Counted from the stretch's first letter, positions 19,451-27,930 are shown. The stretch is DNA of 64,000 bases from Ensifer sp. LCM 4579 (GCF_001854885.1 NZ_MDDV01000003.1:95201-159200); one strand, 5' to 3'. Program-made: numbers and translations. The notes: generated from the sequence alone by a model not told the origin.

Positions 19451-20184
19451 GCGCCCGCCTCCCGCCGCAAGCGCAACAGGCGTTCGCCGGCCCAGGCGAC
19501 CGTTCCGCCGCCGACGCCGGCAAGCAGGATATCGAACTCCGGAGCGATCCAGTAGAACAGCGGCCCGGCGACGAGACCGGCGGCAAGCGCCACGTAAACG
19601 ACGGGGTGGCGCGCCGAATGCCAGATCGAGGCGAGGAAATAGACGGGCGTCAGGAAGAACAGGCAGCCGGCGACGATCGGCGGGAATTCCGCGACGAGAC
19701 GATAGACGACCCCGACCAGGGCCATATTGGCGGCAACCAGCGTGATGCCGAAGCCCGCGAAGAACGTGACGCGGCGGTTGCGCGGCACCTCATGGATGCG
19801 CTCCATCGCGAAGACCCAGGCGGTGATCGCGATGAAATGAGACAGCACCAGGAGTACCCAGGTCGGCGTTCTCGGCCCACGCAGTTCTGGAACGAGCGCC
19901 GCAACCATCGGCATCAGCCGGACCGACGACAGAGTAACGGCAAGGAACGCCGTGGCGAGGCTGGCGCCGCCGAGTACCGAGCTGACGAGGATGACCTTCG
20001 CCGGCAAAGCCCAGACAGCGCCGGTCATGAAGACGACCTGCTCCGGGGGGATGCCCGCTTGGACCGTGAGCGCGCAAAAGCCGACGAAGGACAGCATCAG
20101 GATCACGGCCGGAACGCTGCAAATCCCTCGCGCGCCCTTCAGGAACCAGGCAAGGGACGACCGTTCGTCTTCGACATCTTCCAT
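19447..20184 (-). CDS. azlC: AzlC family branched-chain amino-acid exporter subunit
   Basis: Large membrane subunit of an AzlCD exporter. The 245-residue protein has an N-terminal cytosolic stretch (EDERSSLAWFLKGARGICS), then about six hydrophobic segments. It includes the family's early GIPPEQVVFMTGAVWALPAK region. Relatives export valine, leucine, isoleucine or azaleucine. ATG 20184 is 122 nt from the clpA stop. The pair azlC-azlD probably forms its own transcript, since a perfect palindrome (20250-20285) separates it from clpA. Confidence 0.88.
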   Translation of the reverse strand: MEDVEDERSSLAWFLKGARGICSVPAVILMLSFVGFCALTVQAGIPPEQVVFMTGAVWALPAKVILVSSVLGGASLATAFLAVTLSSVRLMPMVAALVPELRGPRTPTWVLLVLSHFIAITAWVFAMERIHEVPRNRRVTFFAGFGITLVAANMALVGVVYRLVAEFPPIVAGCLFFLTPVYFLASIWHSARHPVVYVALAAGLVAGPLFYWIAPEFDILLAGVGGGTVAWAGERLLRLRREAGA

Positions 20185-20249
20185 GAATGCCTCGGGGGGA
20201 ATCGGTTGGGAATGTCATTACAGCTGCGGTTGAGGTTTGGTGCCTCGGC

Positions 20250-20285
20250 ATACCCCCCTCTGCCCTGCCGGGCAGAGGGGGGTAT
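20250..20285 (-). terminator. Perfect 16-bp palindrome downstream of clpA
   Basis: The 16 bases at 20250-20265 (ATA, six C, TCTGCCC) are exactly complementary to 20270-20285, with a 4-nt TGCC loop. It begins 21 nt after the clpA stop codon on the minus strand. There is no U-tract on either side, so it may be a 3'-end stabiliser, a Rho-dependent end or a mobile palindrome rather than a textbook terminator. Confidence 0.6.
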
Positions 20286-20306
20286 ACGCAACCTCGCGTG
20301 GCCGCG

Positions 20307-22802
20307 TCACTTCTTGCGCGGAACCTTCGGAACCGTCCGTCCCTTCAGCGGGGCGCCATCCGAAGAAGCGGCCTTGGCCGCGGCTTTTTTCGGTTTTGCC
20401 TTCGGGCCCGCCTCGGCGGCGACGGTTTCCTTTTCTTCCGACTTCTTCGACTTGGCGCTCTTTGCCGGCCGCGATACCTCCGCCTTCGGCTTGATCGGAG
20501 CCGTCTCCGGCACCGCGTCGAGGATCAGGCCTTGGCTGCCGTCCTCCTTAGTGCCAATCGTCACCTTGACGACGCCGCCTTTCTTGAGCTTGCCGAACAG
20601 GATTTCATCCGCCAGCGGCTTCTTGATGTTCTCCTGGATGACACGCGCCAGCGGCCGCGCACCCATCTTCTCGTCGTATCCCTTCTCCGCCAGCCAGGCG
20701 ATCGCGTCGGGCGCGAGGTCGAAGGTGACGTTGCGCTCGGCGAGCTGCGTCTCGAGCTGCATGACGAACTTCTGCACGACCTGATGGATGACCGGCGTCG
20801 GCAGCGAGTTGAACGGGATCACGGCATCGAGACGGTTGCGGAATTCCGGCGTGAACAGGCGGTTCAGCGCCTCGATATCCTCATCTGTCCGCTTGGTCGA
20901 TCCAAAGCCGATTGCCGGCCTTGCCATGTCGGAGGCACCAGCATTCGTGGTCATGATCAGAATGACGTTGCGGAAGTCGATCTTCTTGCCGTTGTGATCG
21001 GTCAGCGAACCATGATCCATGACCTGCAGCAGAATGTTGAAGAGGTCCGGATGCGCCTTCTCGATCTCGTCCAGAAGCAGCACGCAATGCGGGTGCTGGT
21101 CGACGCCGTCGGTCAGAAGGCCGCCCTGGTCGAAGCCCACATAGCCGGGAGGAGCGCCGAGCAGACGGGAAACCGTGTGCCGCTCCATGTATTCCGACAT
21201 GTCGAAGCGCAGCAGTTCTACACCGAGCGACACGGCCAGTTGCTTGGCCACCTCCGTCTTGCCGACGCCGGTCGGGCCGGAAAAGATGTAGCAGCCGATC
21301 GGCTTGTTCGGCTCGCGCAGGCCGGCGCGTGCGAGCTTGATCGACGAGGCAAGCGCCTCGATCGCCAGATCCTGGCCATAGACGACCGACCTAAGCTCCT
21401 TGTCGAGATTGGCGAGCACCGCCTCGTCGTCCTTGGACACCGTCTTCGGCGGAATGCGCGCCATCGTGGCGATCGTCGCTTCGATCTCCTTTTCGGTGAT
21501 CAGCTTGCGCCGCTTGCTGGCGGGAAGCAGCATCTGGGCCGCACCCGATTCATCGATGACGTCGATCGCCTTGTCCGGCAGTTTGCGGTCGTTGATATAG
21601 CGGGCGGAAAGCTCGACGGCAGCCCGGATCGCGTCATTCGTGTATTTGAGGTTGTGATAGCCCTCGAAGTAAGGCTTCAGCCCCTTCATGATCTCGATCG
21701 CATCGGCAATCGTCGGCTCGTTGACGTCGATCTTCTGGAAACGACGCACGAGCGCCCGGTCCTTCTCGAAGAACTGGCGATACTCTTTGTAGGTCGTCGA
21801 TCCGATGCAGCGAATCGAGCCGGAGGAAAGCGCCGGCTTCAGGAGGTTCGACGCATCCATAGCACCGCCGGAGGTTGCGCCCGCGCCGATCACCGTATGA
21901 ATCTCGTCGATGAAGAGCACGGCTCCGGCATACTCTTCGAGTTCCTTGACCACCTGCTTCAGCCGCTCCTCGAAATCGCCGCGGTAGCGCGTCCCGGCAA
22001 GGAGCGTTCCCATGTCGAGCGCGAAGATCGTCGCATCCTGAAGCGCCTCCGGCACCTGCTTCTCGACGATGCGTTTTGCCAGACCCTCGGCGATCGCCGT
22101 CTTGCCGACACCGGGATCGCCAACATAGAGCGGATTGTTCTTGGACCTGCGGCAAAGCACCTGGACCGTGCGGTTAACCTCGGCATTGCGGCCGATCAAC
22201 GGATCGATCTTGCCGGATTTCGCCTTTTCGTTGAGGTTGACGCAATAGGCGGTAAGCGCATCCTGCTGCTTCTTCGGCGTGGCTTCCTCGCTTTCGCGCG
22301 AAGCCTTCTGTTCGGATTCCTGATCTTCGGCGCCGCGCACCGGCCGCGACTCGGAACTGCCCGGCCGCTTGCCGATGCCGTGCGAGATGAAATTGACCGC
22401 ATCGTAGCGCGTCATCTCCTGCTCCTGCAGGAAATAGGCCGCATGGCTCTCGCGCTCGGCGAAGATCGCGACGAGCACATTGGCACCGGTCACTTCCTCG
22501 CGGCCGGAGGACTGCACATGGATCACGGCGCGCTGGATGACGCGCTGAAAGCCGGCGGTCGGCTTCGAATCCTCGTCATAGCCGGTGACCAGGTTCGACA
22601 GTTCGTTGTCGACATAGTCGGTCACGGTCTTGCGAAGCGTGTCGAGATTTACGTTGCATGCGCCCATAACGGCTGCCGCGTCGGGATCATCGATCAATGC
22701 CAGCAGCAGGTGCTCGAGCGTCGCATATTCGTGATGGCGCTCGTTGGCAAAAGTCAGTGCCTGATGCAGCGCCTTTTCAAGGCTGGGCGAAAATGTTGGC
22801 AC
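20307..22802 (-). CDS. clpA: ATP-dependent Clp protease ATP-binding subunit ClpA
   Basis: Hexameric AAA+ unfoldase that feeds ClpP and works with the adaptor ClpS on N-degron substrates. The 831 residues contain the N-domain (FSPSLEKALHQALTFANERH), AAA-1 with Walker A GDPGVGKTAIAEGL and Walker B VLFIDEIHTVIGAG, and AAA-2 with GPTGVGKTEVAKQL and CVLLLDEIEKAHPD. After AAA-2 comes a Lys/Ala/Pro-rich low-complexity tail of about 65 residues, longer than in enterics. The start is GTG 22802 with GAGG 7 nt upstream. It lies 9 nt downstream of clpS. Confidence 0.96.
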   Translation of the reverse strand: MPTFSPSLEKALHQALTFANERHHEYATLEHLLLALIDDPDAAAVMGACNVNLDTLRKTVTDYVDNELSNLVTGYDEDSKPTAGFQRVIQRAVIHVQSSGREEVTGANVLVAIFAERESHAAYFLQEQEMTRYDAVNFISHGIGKRPGSSESRPVRGAEDQESEQKASRESEEATPKKQQDALTAYCVNLNEKAKSGKIDPLIGRNAEVNRTVQVLCRRSKNNPLYVGDPGVGKTAIAEGLAKRIVEKQVPEALQDATIFALDMGTLLAGTRYRGDFEERLKQVVKELEEYAGAVLFIDEIHTVIGAGATSGGAMDASNLLKPALSSGSIRCIGSTTYKEYRQFFEKDRALVRRFQKIDVNEPTIADAIEIMKGLKPYFEGYHNLKYTNDAIRAAVELSARYINDRKLPDKAIDVIDESGAAQMLLPASKRRKLITEKEIEATIATMARIPPKTVSKDDEAVLANLDKELRSVVYGQDLAIEALASSIKLARAGLREPNKPIGCYIFSGPTGVGKTEVAKQLAVSLGVELLRFDMSEYMERHTVSRLLGAPPGYVGFDQGGLLTDGVDQHPHCVLLLDEIEKAHPDLFNILLQVMDHGSLTDHNGKKIDFRNVILIMTTNAGASDMARPAIGFGSTKRTDEDIEALNRLFTPEFRNRLDAVIPFNSLPTPVIHQVVQKFVMQLETQLAERNVTFDLAPDAIAWLAEKGYDEKMGARPLARVIQENIKKPLADEILFGKLKKGGVVKVTIGTKEDGSQGLILDAVPETAPIKPKAEVSRPAKSAKSKKSEEKETVAAEAGPKAKPKKAAAKAASSDGAPLKGRTVPKVPRKK

Positions 22803-22811
22803 GTTAGATCC

Positions 22812-23165
22812 TCATTTCTTTTCCATGACGCATTGCAACGGATGCTGATGCTGCCTGGCGAAATCCATCACCTGCGCCACTTTGGTTTCGGCGACCTCGT
22901 AGGTGAAGACGCCGCATTCTCCAACGCCATGATTATGGACATGGAGCATGATGCGGGTTGCCTCTTCCCTGTCCTTCTGGAAGAAACGCTCCAGAATGTG
23001 AACGACGAACTCCATCGGCGTGTAATCGTCATTCAGAAGCAAGACGCGGTACAAACTCGGCTTCTTGGTCTTCGGCTTGGTGCGCGTGATTACGGAGGTG
23101 CCGCGAGTGGGGCCGCCTCCGTCTCCTTCGCTTCCCTGCTGCATCCGGACCGGCATGGCGATCAT
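22812..23165 (-). CDS. clpS: Clp adaptor protein ClpS
   Basis: Delivers proteins with destabilising N-terminal residues to ClpA. The 117-residue protein has a disordered N-terminal arm (residues 1-35) and then the ClpS core [20 protein letters not shown], whose acidic pocket residues bind the N-degron. [21 protein letters not shown] and the C-terminal HPLQCVMEK complete the fold. I used ATG 23165; an in-frame ATG at 23156 is possible. It directly precedes clpA. Confidence 0.95.
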   Translation of the reverse strand: MIAMPVRMQQGSEGDGGGPTRGTSVITRTKPKTKKPSLYRVLLLNDDYTPMEFVVHILERFFQKDREEATRIMLHVHNHGVGECGVFTYEVAETKVAQVMDFARQHQHPLQCVMEKK

Positions 23166-23385
23166 TCTGTTTCATTCCCTCAAGAGCCGCAAATCCACGG
23201 GTCATGGCCACGGCTTTATTGCCCTTATCTAATGGTTCGTTCTTGGATTTTAAGGCCGAACAGACGCACTGCAATCATATTCGCATGGCGAAGCACAGAT
23301 TGATGGGAAATTCTCTCACCGTCGAGCGCCTCCCGCATCCGGAGGAATCAAGCTCGCAGGCCTGTCCGCCCCTCCAATGACGAAG

Positions 23386-23417
23386 AAAGGCCGGCCGCGA
23401 GCCCGCGACCGGCCTTT
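23386..23417 (-). terminator. Phasin-gene terminator
   Basis: AAAGGCCGG (23386-23394) pairs with CCGGCCTTT (23409-23417). After one C/A mismatch an inner CGCG/CGCG closes an AGCC loop. On the minus strand it follows the phasin stop by about 26 nt and runs into CTTTCTTC. It is a convincing intrinsic terminator. Confidence 0.7.
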
Positions 23418-23442
23418 ATAAAAGATGCGATCGCCTTCGTCG

Positions 23443-23796
23443 TCAGGCGGCTGCGGCAGACTTGACCTGCGCGGTGGCCTTGGCAACCGGAGCCTCGTAG
23501 GGCTTGTAGGCGTCCTTGGCGAGATCGGCATACATTTCGCTGATCTTCGTCGCTTCCGTGACGAAACCTTCGTAGCTCGCCTTCAGATAGTTCGTCTGAA
23601 GTTCGAAAGCTGCCTCGAGGCTCTTGGCATTGGACAGCTTTTCGAGATGGGCGATACCATCCTCGAACGACTTCTTCGAATAATCCGTGGCTTCGGTCGC
23701 GATTGCCTGGAAGCCTTTGGTCAGGGCGGAGTAGCTCTTGACGGCCACATCCATCACTTCCTTGCTTCTCTTATTCGCGTCATCGAAGTTAAACAT
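23443..23796 (-). CDS. Phasin family protein
   Basis: Small amphipathic protein predicted to coat polyhydroxybutyrate granules. The 117 residues are mostly helical (FNFDDANKRSKEVMDVAVKS and YSALTKGFQAIATEATDYSK), and the Ala-rich end matches phasin_2. Sinorhizobium carries two such genes, phaP1 and phaP2; from the clpS-side neighbourhood this is probably the phaP2 equivalent. GGAG lies 7-8 nt before ATG 23796; the frame is open to 23862 but lacks a site there. A promoter with a palindrome between its boxes lies just upstream, so PhaR control is likely. Confidence 0.88.
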   Translation of the reverse strand: MFNFDDANKRSKEVMDVAVKSYSALTKGFQAIATEATDYSKKSFEDGIAHLEKLSNAKSLEAAFELQTNYLKASYEGFVTEATKISEMYADLAKDAYKPYEAPVAKATAQVKSAAAA

Positions 23797-23834
23797 TGGG
23801 CGTCTCCTTTTTGCGTGGGGCAGAGTGCGGTACA

Positions 23835-23862
23835 AATCTATGTGCAATGCACAAAAAGTCAA
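23835..23862 (-). promoter_or_regulatory. Phasin promoter with operator in the spacer
   Basis: On the minus strand TTGACT (23862-23857) is followed 16 nt later by TAGATT (23840-23835), giving a start about 30 nt upstream of the phasin ATG. The spacer contains the 13-nt palindrome TGTGCA-T-TGCACA (23841-23853). A related TTGCAATGCACAA lies upstream of the -35 at 23881-23869. TGC/GCA-rich palindromes are the type of site bound by the PHB repressor PhaR, so repression by steric blocking is likely. Confidence 0.6.
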
Positions 23863-24085
23863 GTTATGTTGTGCATTGCAATAGCATGCAAATCCTGCAA
23901 CAGCTTTGTGAAAGCGCCGCCCTTTTCAGTAGAATTCTGTGACGGCGACCCAAAAAATACGACTTATGAAGAAATATCGGGCTGATGGCACCGGGTATCA
24001 GACAAAATCGGAATTTTTGCGGCACTCGGACCACGATGCGGGCGTGTGGGTGCAAAAGCCACACGCGCCGGTCCCCGGTCCGCCC

Positions 24086-24289
24086 TTACAGATCGATGTC
24101 CAGGATCGCCATCGAGAAATTGTAGGAAAGTTCGCCGTCCTCCTCATCGCGAAAGACGACGCCGAGAAATTCGTCGCCGAGATAGACTTCAGCGGATTCG
24201 TCCTTCCTCGGACGAGCCTTGACGACCATCGACTGATTGAAGGTGCGCTTGAAATAGGCCTCAAGCTTGCGGATCTCTTCGGGCTTCAA
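24086..24289 (-). CDS. DUF3126 family small protein
   Basis: Conserved alphaproteobacterial protein of unknown function, 67 residues. The sequence KPEEIRKLEAYFKRTFNQS followed by MVVKARPRKDESAEVYLGDE and a C-terminal SYNFSMAILDIDL fits the DUF3126 pattern. The start is TTG at 24289, preceded by GGAGAG with 5 nt spacing. The next in-frame ATG upstream (24331) would add 14 residues without a comparable site. It lies downstream of cysE on the same strand after a 186-nt spacer. Confidence 0.8.
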   Translation of the reverse strand: MKPEEIRKLEAYFKRTFNQSMVVKARPRKDESAEVYLGDEFLGVVFRDEEDGELSYNFSMAILDIDL

Positions 24290-24336
24290 ATCTACTCTCC
24301 GTAGCCGGTTGATTTCGGGCGCTTCTCGCATGCGAT

Positions 24337-24365
24337 GGCGCCGGGTGTAAACCCACTCCGGCGCC
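24337..24365 (-). terminator. Hairpin between cysE and the DUF3126 gene
   Basis: GGCGCCGG (24337-24344) is complementary to CCGGCGCC (24358-24365), and GTG/CAC inside lengthens the stem after a one-base bulge. It lies about 110 nt past the cysE stop on the minus strand. No U-tract follows, so its role in separating the two genes is uncertain. Confidence 0.4.
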
Positions 24366-24475
24366 TGCCGCCTGTGGAGACTGTCAGATTCTCCATCAAC
24401 CCCCTGAACAGGAGGGTATTCATGTGACGCGGGCGCGGCCACGAAAGCGGGCCCCGCCGTTCGCCGCCGCCTGTC

Positions 24476-25303
24476 TCAGATATCGAAGCTCGAGAGCAGT
24501 TGGTCCATCTGACGCGACGGTTCCGAGCAGCCCGCCTCGCCGACAACCTTTGCCGGAACGCCTGCAACCGTCGTCTTCGGCGGCACCGGCTTCAGCACGA
24601 CCGAACCCGCGGCCACGCGCGAGCAATGGCCGATGTGAATATTGCCGAGAATCTTCGCGCCGGCGCCGATCAGCACGCCGTCGCCGATCTTCGGATGACG
24701 GTCGCTGCCTTCCTTGCCGGTCCCGCCAAGCGTGACACCGTGCAAGATCGAGACGTTGTCGCCGATAACGGCCGTTTCGCCGACCACCAGGCCGGTCGCG
24801 TGATCGAGGAAAATGCCGCGCCCAATGCGAGCGGCCGGATTGATATCCGTCTGGAAGACGCTCGAGGAGCGACTCTGCAGATAAAGCGCGAAATCCTTCC
24901 TTCCGCGATTCCAGAGCCAGTGCGCGAGACGATGCGTCTGAAGGGCATGGAAACCCTTGAAATAAAGGACAGGCTCGAGGAACCGCGCGCAGGCCGGATC
25001 GCGATCATAGACGGCCTGGATATCGACGCGCAGGATCGTGCCCCATTCGGGCCAGTCATCGAGCATCTCCGAAAAGGTCTGATGCAGCAGGTTTGCCTGC
25101 AGATCCGGATGATCCAACCGCTCGCAAATCCGGTAGACCACGCTTTCTTCCAGCGAATGCTGGTTGACGACCGTCGAATACAGGAAGGCGGCGAGCATCG
25201 GGTCGCGCTCTGCGGCCAGGCGCGCCTCTTCGCGCAGGCTATCCCAGATGGGATCGACCGCCTTTAGCGATTCCGCATGACGAAGTTCGGTCTTTGCGAC
25301 CAT
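24476..25303 (-). CDS. cysE: Serine O-acetyltransferase
   Basis: Makes O-acetylserine from serine and acetyl-CoA, the carbon skeleton for cysteine. The 275 residues have the alpha-helical N-terminal domain (EARLAAERDPMLAAFLYSTV). The hexapeptide beta-helix follows with GRGIFLDHATGLVVGETAVI and the catalytic-site HGVTLGGTGKEGSDRHPKIG. The C-terminus ends in isoleucine (SSFDI), the residue that docks into CysK to form cysteine synthase. AGGAG lies 7 nt before ATG 25303. Sulfide for cysteine could come from the sulfite reductase cluster at 33959-38903. Confidence 0.96.
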   Translation of the reverse strand: MVAKTELRHAESLKAVDPIWDSLREEARLAAERDPMLAAFLYSTVVNQHSLEESVVYRICERLDHPDLQANLLHQTFSEMLDDWPEWGTILRVDIQAVYDRDPACARFLEPVLYFKGFHALQTHRLAHWLWNRGRKDFALYLQSRSSSVFQTDINPAARIGRGIFLDHATGLVVGETAVIGDNVSILHGVTLGGTGKEGSDRHPKIGDGVLIGAGAKILGNIHIGHCSRVAAGSVVLKPVPPKTTVAGVPAKVVGEAGCSEPSRQMDQLLSSFDI

Positions 25304-25414
25304 GGCCGCGCTCCTTCCGATCAGATTCCTGCACCGTCAATCGGCCATATATATAGGGCAATTCCCCGTCCACATAAATGGGCTCTCCGCGCATCGATGG
25401 AAGACCGCGGCGGC

Positions 25415-26200
25415 CTATCTCCGGCCGACCTCTGCGAGAAACTCGAGAACCGCCTTCTTGAATACCCGGTCGCCCACCGCCAGCATATGGTCGCGCCCCG
25501 GAATGTCCAGCGCCGCGGCATGCGGCATCAGCGCGGCAAGTTCCTGAGCCGATCCGGCAATATCATCCTTTGTCCCGACGCCGATCAGCACCGGCGCCTC
25601 GATGCGCCCGACATCCTCCACCGATAGCAGATCGCGCGAGGTGGAAATGCACGCGGCAAGCGCCTGGCGATCGCTCTTCGTCTGATCGGCAAAGGCACGG
25701 AACATGCGGCCGCGTTCGTGCGTCACGTCCTCGAGCGATGGCGCAAGAAGCGCGCCGGCGATCGGATCCCAGTCCCCGACGCCTGTCACCATGCCAATCC
25801 CGAGCCCGCCGAAAATGAGCGAACGGACGCGGTGCGGATGCCCCAAGGCGAGGAAGGCGGAGATGCGCGCGCCCATGGAATAGCCCATGACATGCGCATC
25901 GCCGATGCCGAGATGGCCGAGAAGTGCAACCGCGTCACCCGCCATTTGCGGCGGGTGATAAAGCGAAGGGTCGTAGGGCTTGCTGCTGGCGCCGTGACCA
26001 CGATTGTCGAGCGCGATCACCCGGTAGCCTGCTTCGCCCAATGCCTTCACCCAGCCCGGAAACACCCAGTTGACGTTAGCGCTCGAGCCGAAGCCATGGA
26101 TGAGCAGGATCGGATCCCCTGAACGGTTTCCCACGTCGAAATAGGCGATTTCCAGTCCGTCATGCACGAAGCGGGAGAATTGCGGCGGATTCAGATCCAT
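25415..26200 (-). CDS. Alpha/beta-fold hydrolase
   Basis: Serine hydrolase of the alpha/beta family, 261 residues, substrate unknown. ILLIHGFGSSANVNW forms the oxyanion region and VIALDNRGHGASSKP follows. The nucleophile elbow is VMGYSMGARISAFLALG (Ser in G-Y-S-M-G). The late acid is in LIGVGTKDDIAG and the histidine in IPGRDHMLAVGD. AGGAG lies 5-6 nt before ATG 26200 (MDLNPPQF). It is transcribed on its own, divergent from the zinc-finger gene. Confidence 0.88.
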   Translation of the reverse strand: MDLNPPQFSRFVHDGLEIAYFDVGNRSGDPILLIHGFGSSANVNWVFPGWVKALGEAGYRVIALDNRGHGASSKPYDPSLYHPPQMAGDAVALLGHLGIGDAHVMGYSMGARISAFLALGHPHRVRSLIFGGLGIGMVTGVGDWDPIAGALLAPSLEDVTHERGRMFRAFADQTKSDRQALAACISTSRDLLSVEDVGRIEAPVLIGVGTKDDIAGSAQELAALMPHAAALDIPGRDHMLAVGDRVFKKAVLEFLAEVGRR

Positions 26201-26355
26201 TTCTGCTCCTGGCGAATTGTTCGAATTTGGCCGAAGACCCCTGCACCCCAAAAACCACAGGCGCATCATGTTTGCTTCTACACATTTCCAACAAAGCTCA
26301 CTATGGTGCCGGCAAAATCAAACAGCCAAGATTTGCATTCATCGGAGTCTCAAGC

Positions 26356-26601
26356 ATGGCCGGCCACAGCATCCCGCATTTCCAGAACGACGGCGGGCAC
26401 CGGGTAATCGAGATCGGCGTGAAGGAGTTCATGTGCACGGGCGCATCCATTCCCTTCGACCACCCGCATATCTTCATCGACATGGGCGATGACAACGAGA
26501 AAGTCTGCTCCTACTGCTCGACCCTGTATCGCTATAATCCGTCGCTGAAGGCGACGGAGACGATCCCGCCGGGCTGTCTCTTCGAAAACAAAGCCGCCTG
26601 A
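26356..26601 (+). CDS. CHCC zinc-finger protein, probable complex I NDUFS6-type subunit
   Basis: An 81-residue protein with the zf-CHCC pattern: C27, then H36 and H38 in FDHPHIF, then C51 and C54 in VCSYCSTLYRY. The mitochondrial complex I subunit NDUFS6 shares this domain, and alphaproteobacterial complex I carries an NDUFS6-like accessory subunit, so this is a likely orthologue. That role is inferred from the family; no nuo genes lie in this window. GGAG lies 8 nt before ATG 26356. The FAD monooxygenase gene starts 20 nt later. Confidence 0.8.
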   Translation: MAGHSIPHFQNDGGHRVIEIGVKEFMCTGASIPFDHPHIFIDMGDDNEKVCSYCSTLYRYNPSLKATETIPPGCLFENKAA

Positions 26602-26621
26602 TCGGCGTCGGCGCGGCGCCG

Positions 26622-27794
26622 ATGCCAGACGCGGACCCGATCGCAATCGTCGGCGCCGGCATTGCCGGCCTCACGACGGCGCTCTGCCTTGCGCGCCAAG
26701 GCTTCAACACGGATGTTTTCGAACAGGCGGAAACGCTCGAGGAGGTCGGCGCCGGGCTGCAGCTCTCGCCGAACGCGTCGCGTATACTGATCGAACTCGG
26801 GCTGCTCGACGCGCTTCGGGCGGTTTGGAGCGAACCGGATTCCATTGCTCTTGCCGACGGACGGTCGCTGCGGACGCTGGCACGCGTGCCGGCTGGTGCC
26901 GACGCCCGCAGCCGCTGGGCGGCGCCCTATGGCGTGCTCCACCGTGCCAGTCTCCAGCGAATCCTGCTTCATGCCGTGCAGTCGGAACCGCGCTGCCGGA
27001 TCCATCTCGGACACCGGATCGAAGGCGATCCCGTCCCGGCGGTCATGGCGGCAATCGGCCGGCGGCCGTCGGTCACCATCGGCGCCGACGGTATCAGGTC
27101 GCAGGTCAGAGCCGCCCTCCCGCAAGGGGGGACAGTGCGTTTTACCGGCGATGTCGCCTGGCGCCTGATGGTACCGCGCGCACGGGCGGCGAACTGCCTC
27201 TCCGACAATCGCGTCACGGCCTTTCTTGGAGAGAACGCTCACCTGGTCGTCTACCCGATCAGGGAGACGGACAGCTTCAACCTGATCGCGATCATCGGTG
27301 GAAGGCCCGCAAACGAGACATGGATCGGCCAGAATTCCGAAGAGCGGCGACGGGAACTTGCTGCGGCATTCCGGCACTGGAACGCCGACCTGCGCTCGAT
27401 GCTCGACAGCGCCGCTTCAGCGACCTACTGGCCCCTGTGCACGGTCGGTGAAGGCCCGTGGCACAACGGGCGCGACATCGTTCTCATCGGCGACGCCGCG
27501 CATGCCATGACGCCCTTCGCCGCTCAGGGCGCGGCGATGGCAATCGAGGACGCCCAGGAACTCGCCCGATGCCTCAAGCGATTCGACGACGTTGCCGCCG
27601 CGCTCCGCCAATATGAGGCCGCACGCAGGCCGCGCATTGCCCGTGTCCGCAGGAGGGGCGCCTTCAACCGCTTCGCCTATCATGCCGGCGGGTCGATCCA
27701 GGTGGTGCGCAATGCGGTTCTGGCGCTGCGCAGCCCTGAAATGCTGGCTGCCGATCTCGACTGGCTTTACGGCTACGGCGCTCGGGGACGATAG
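26622..27794 (+). CDS. FAD-dependent monooxygenase (salicylate-hydroxylase-like)
   Basis: Flavoprotein aromatic hydroxylase family, 390 residues. The N-terminal AIVGAGIAGLTTALCLARQG is the GxGxxG dinucleotide fold, SVTIGADGIRSQVR contains the DG motif, and DIVLIGDAAHAMTPFAAQGA contains the second FAD-binding GDAAH. The mid-part reads GLQLSPNAS as in salicylate and 6-hydroxynicotinate hydroxylases. The substrate cannot be told from sequence, and nearby genes give no catabolic pathway. ATG 26622 follows the zinc-finger stop by 20 nt. Confidence 0.88.
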   Translation: MPDADPIAIVGAGIAGLTTALCLARQGFNTDVFEQAETLEEVGAGLQLSPNASRILIELGLLDALRAVWSEPDSIALADGRSLRTLARVPAGADARSRWAAPYGVLHRASLQRILLHAVQSEPRCRIHLGHRIEGDPVPAVMAAIGRRPSVTIGADGIRSQVRAALPQGGTVRFTGDVAWRLMVPRARAANCLSDNRVTAFLGENAHLVVYPIRETDSFNLIAIIGGRPANETWIGQNSEERRRELAAAFRHWNADLRSMLDSAASATYWPLCTVGEGPWHNGRDIVLIGDAAHAMTPFAAQGAAMAIEDAQELARCLKRFDDVAAALRQYEAARRPRIARVRRRGAFNRFAYHAGGSIQVVRNAVLALRSPEMLAADLDWLYGYGARGR

Positions 27795-27877
27795 CGCACC
27801 GGCCCGAAAATCGTACCCGATTTTCGCAAAGCTCGACGCGCAGATTCAAAAAATCACGAGCGACCTTTGCGCGTGTG

Positions 27878-27905
27878 GAAAGACGCGCGGCGCTGGAGCG
27901 CCACT
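27878..27905. repeat. Dispersed intergenic repeat, copy 2
   Basis: Block matching 1423-1450 with four mismatches in 28 positions, with the same central GGCGC-N4-GCGCC palindrome. It lies in the spacer between the convergent monooxygenase gene and metC, the same kind of place as copy 1. Confidence 0.55.
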
Positions 27906-27930
27906 CGTCGCTTCGGTGTCTGTCGCGCGG

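Noticed and set aside
20187..23303. A 1038-codon plus-strand open frame
   Set aside because: It runs antisense to the unmistakable clpA and clpS genes. Its translation has no recognisable domain and an Arg/His-rich composition typical of a GC-rich antisense frame.
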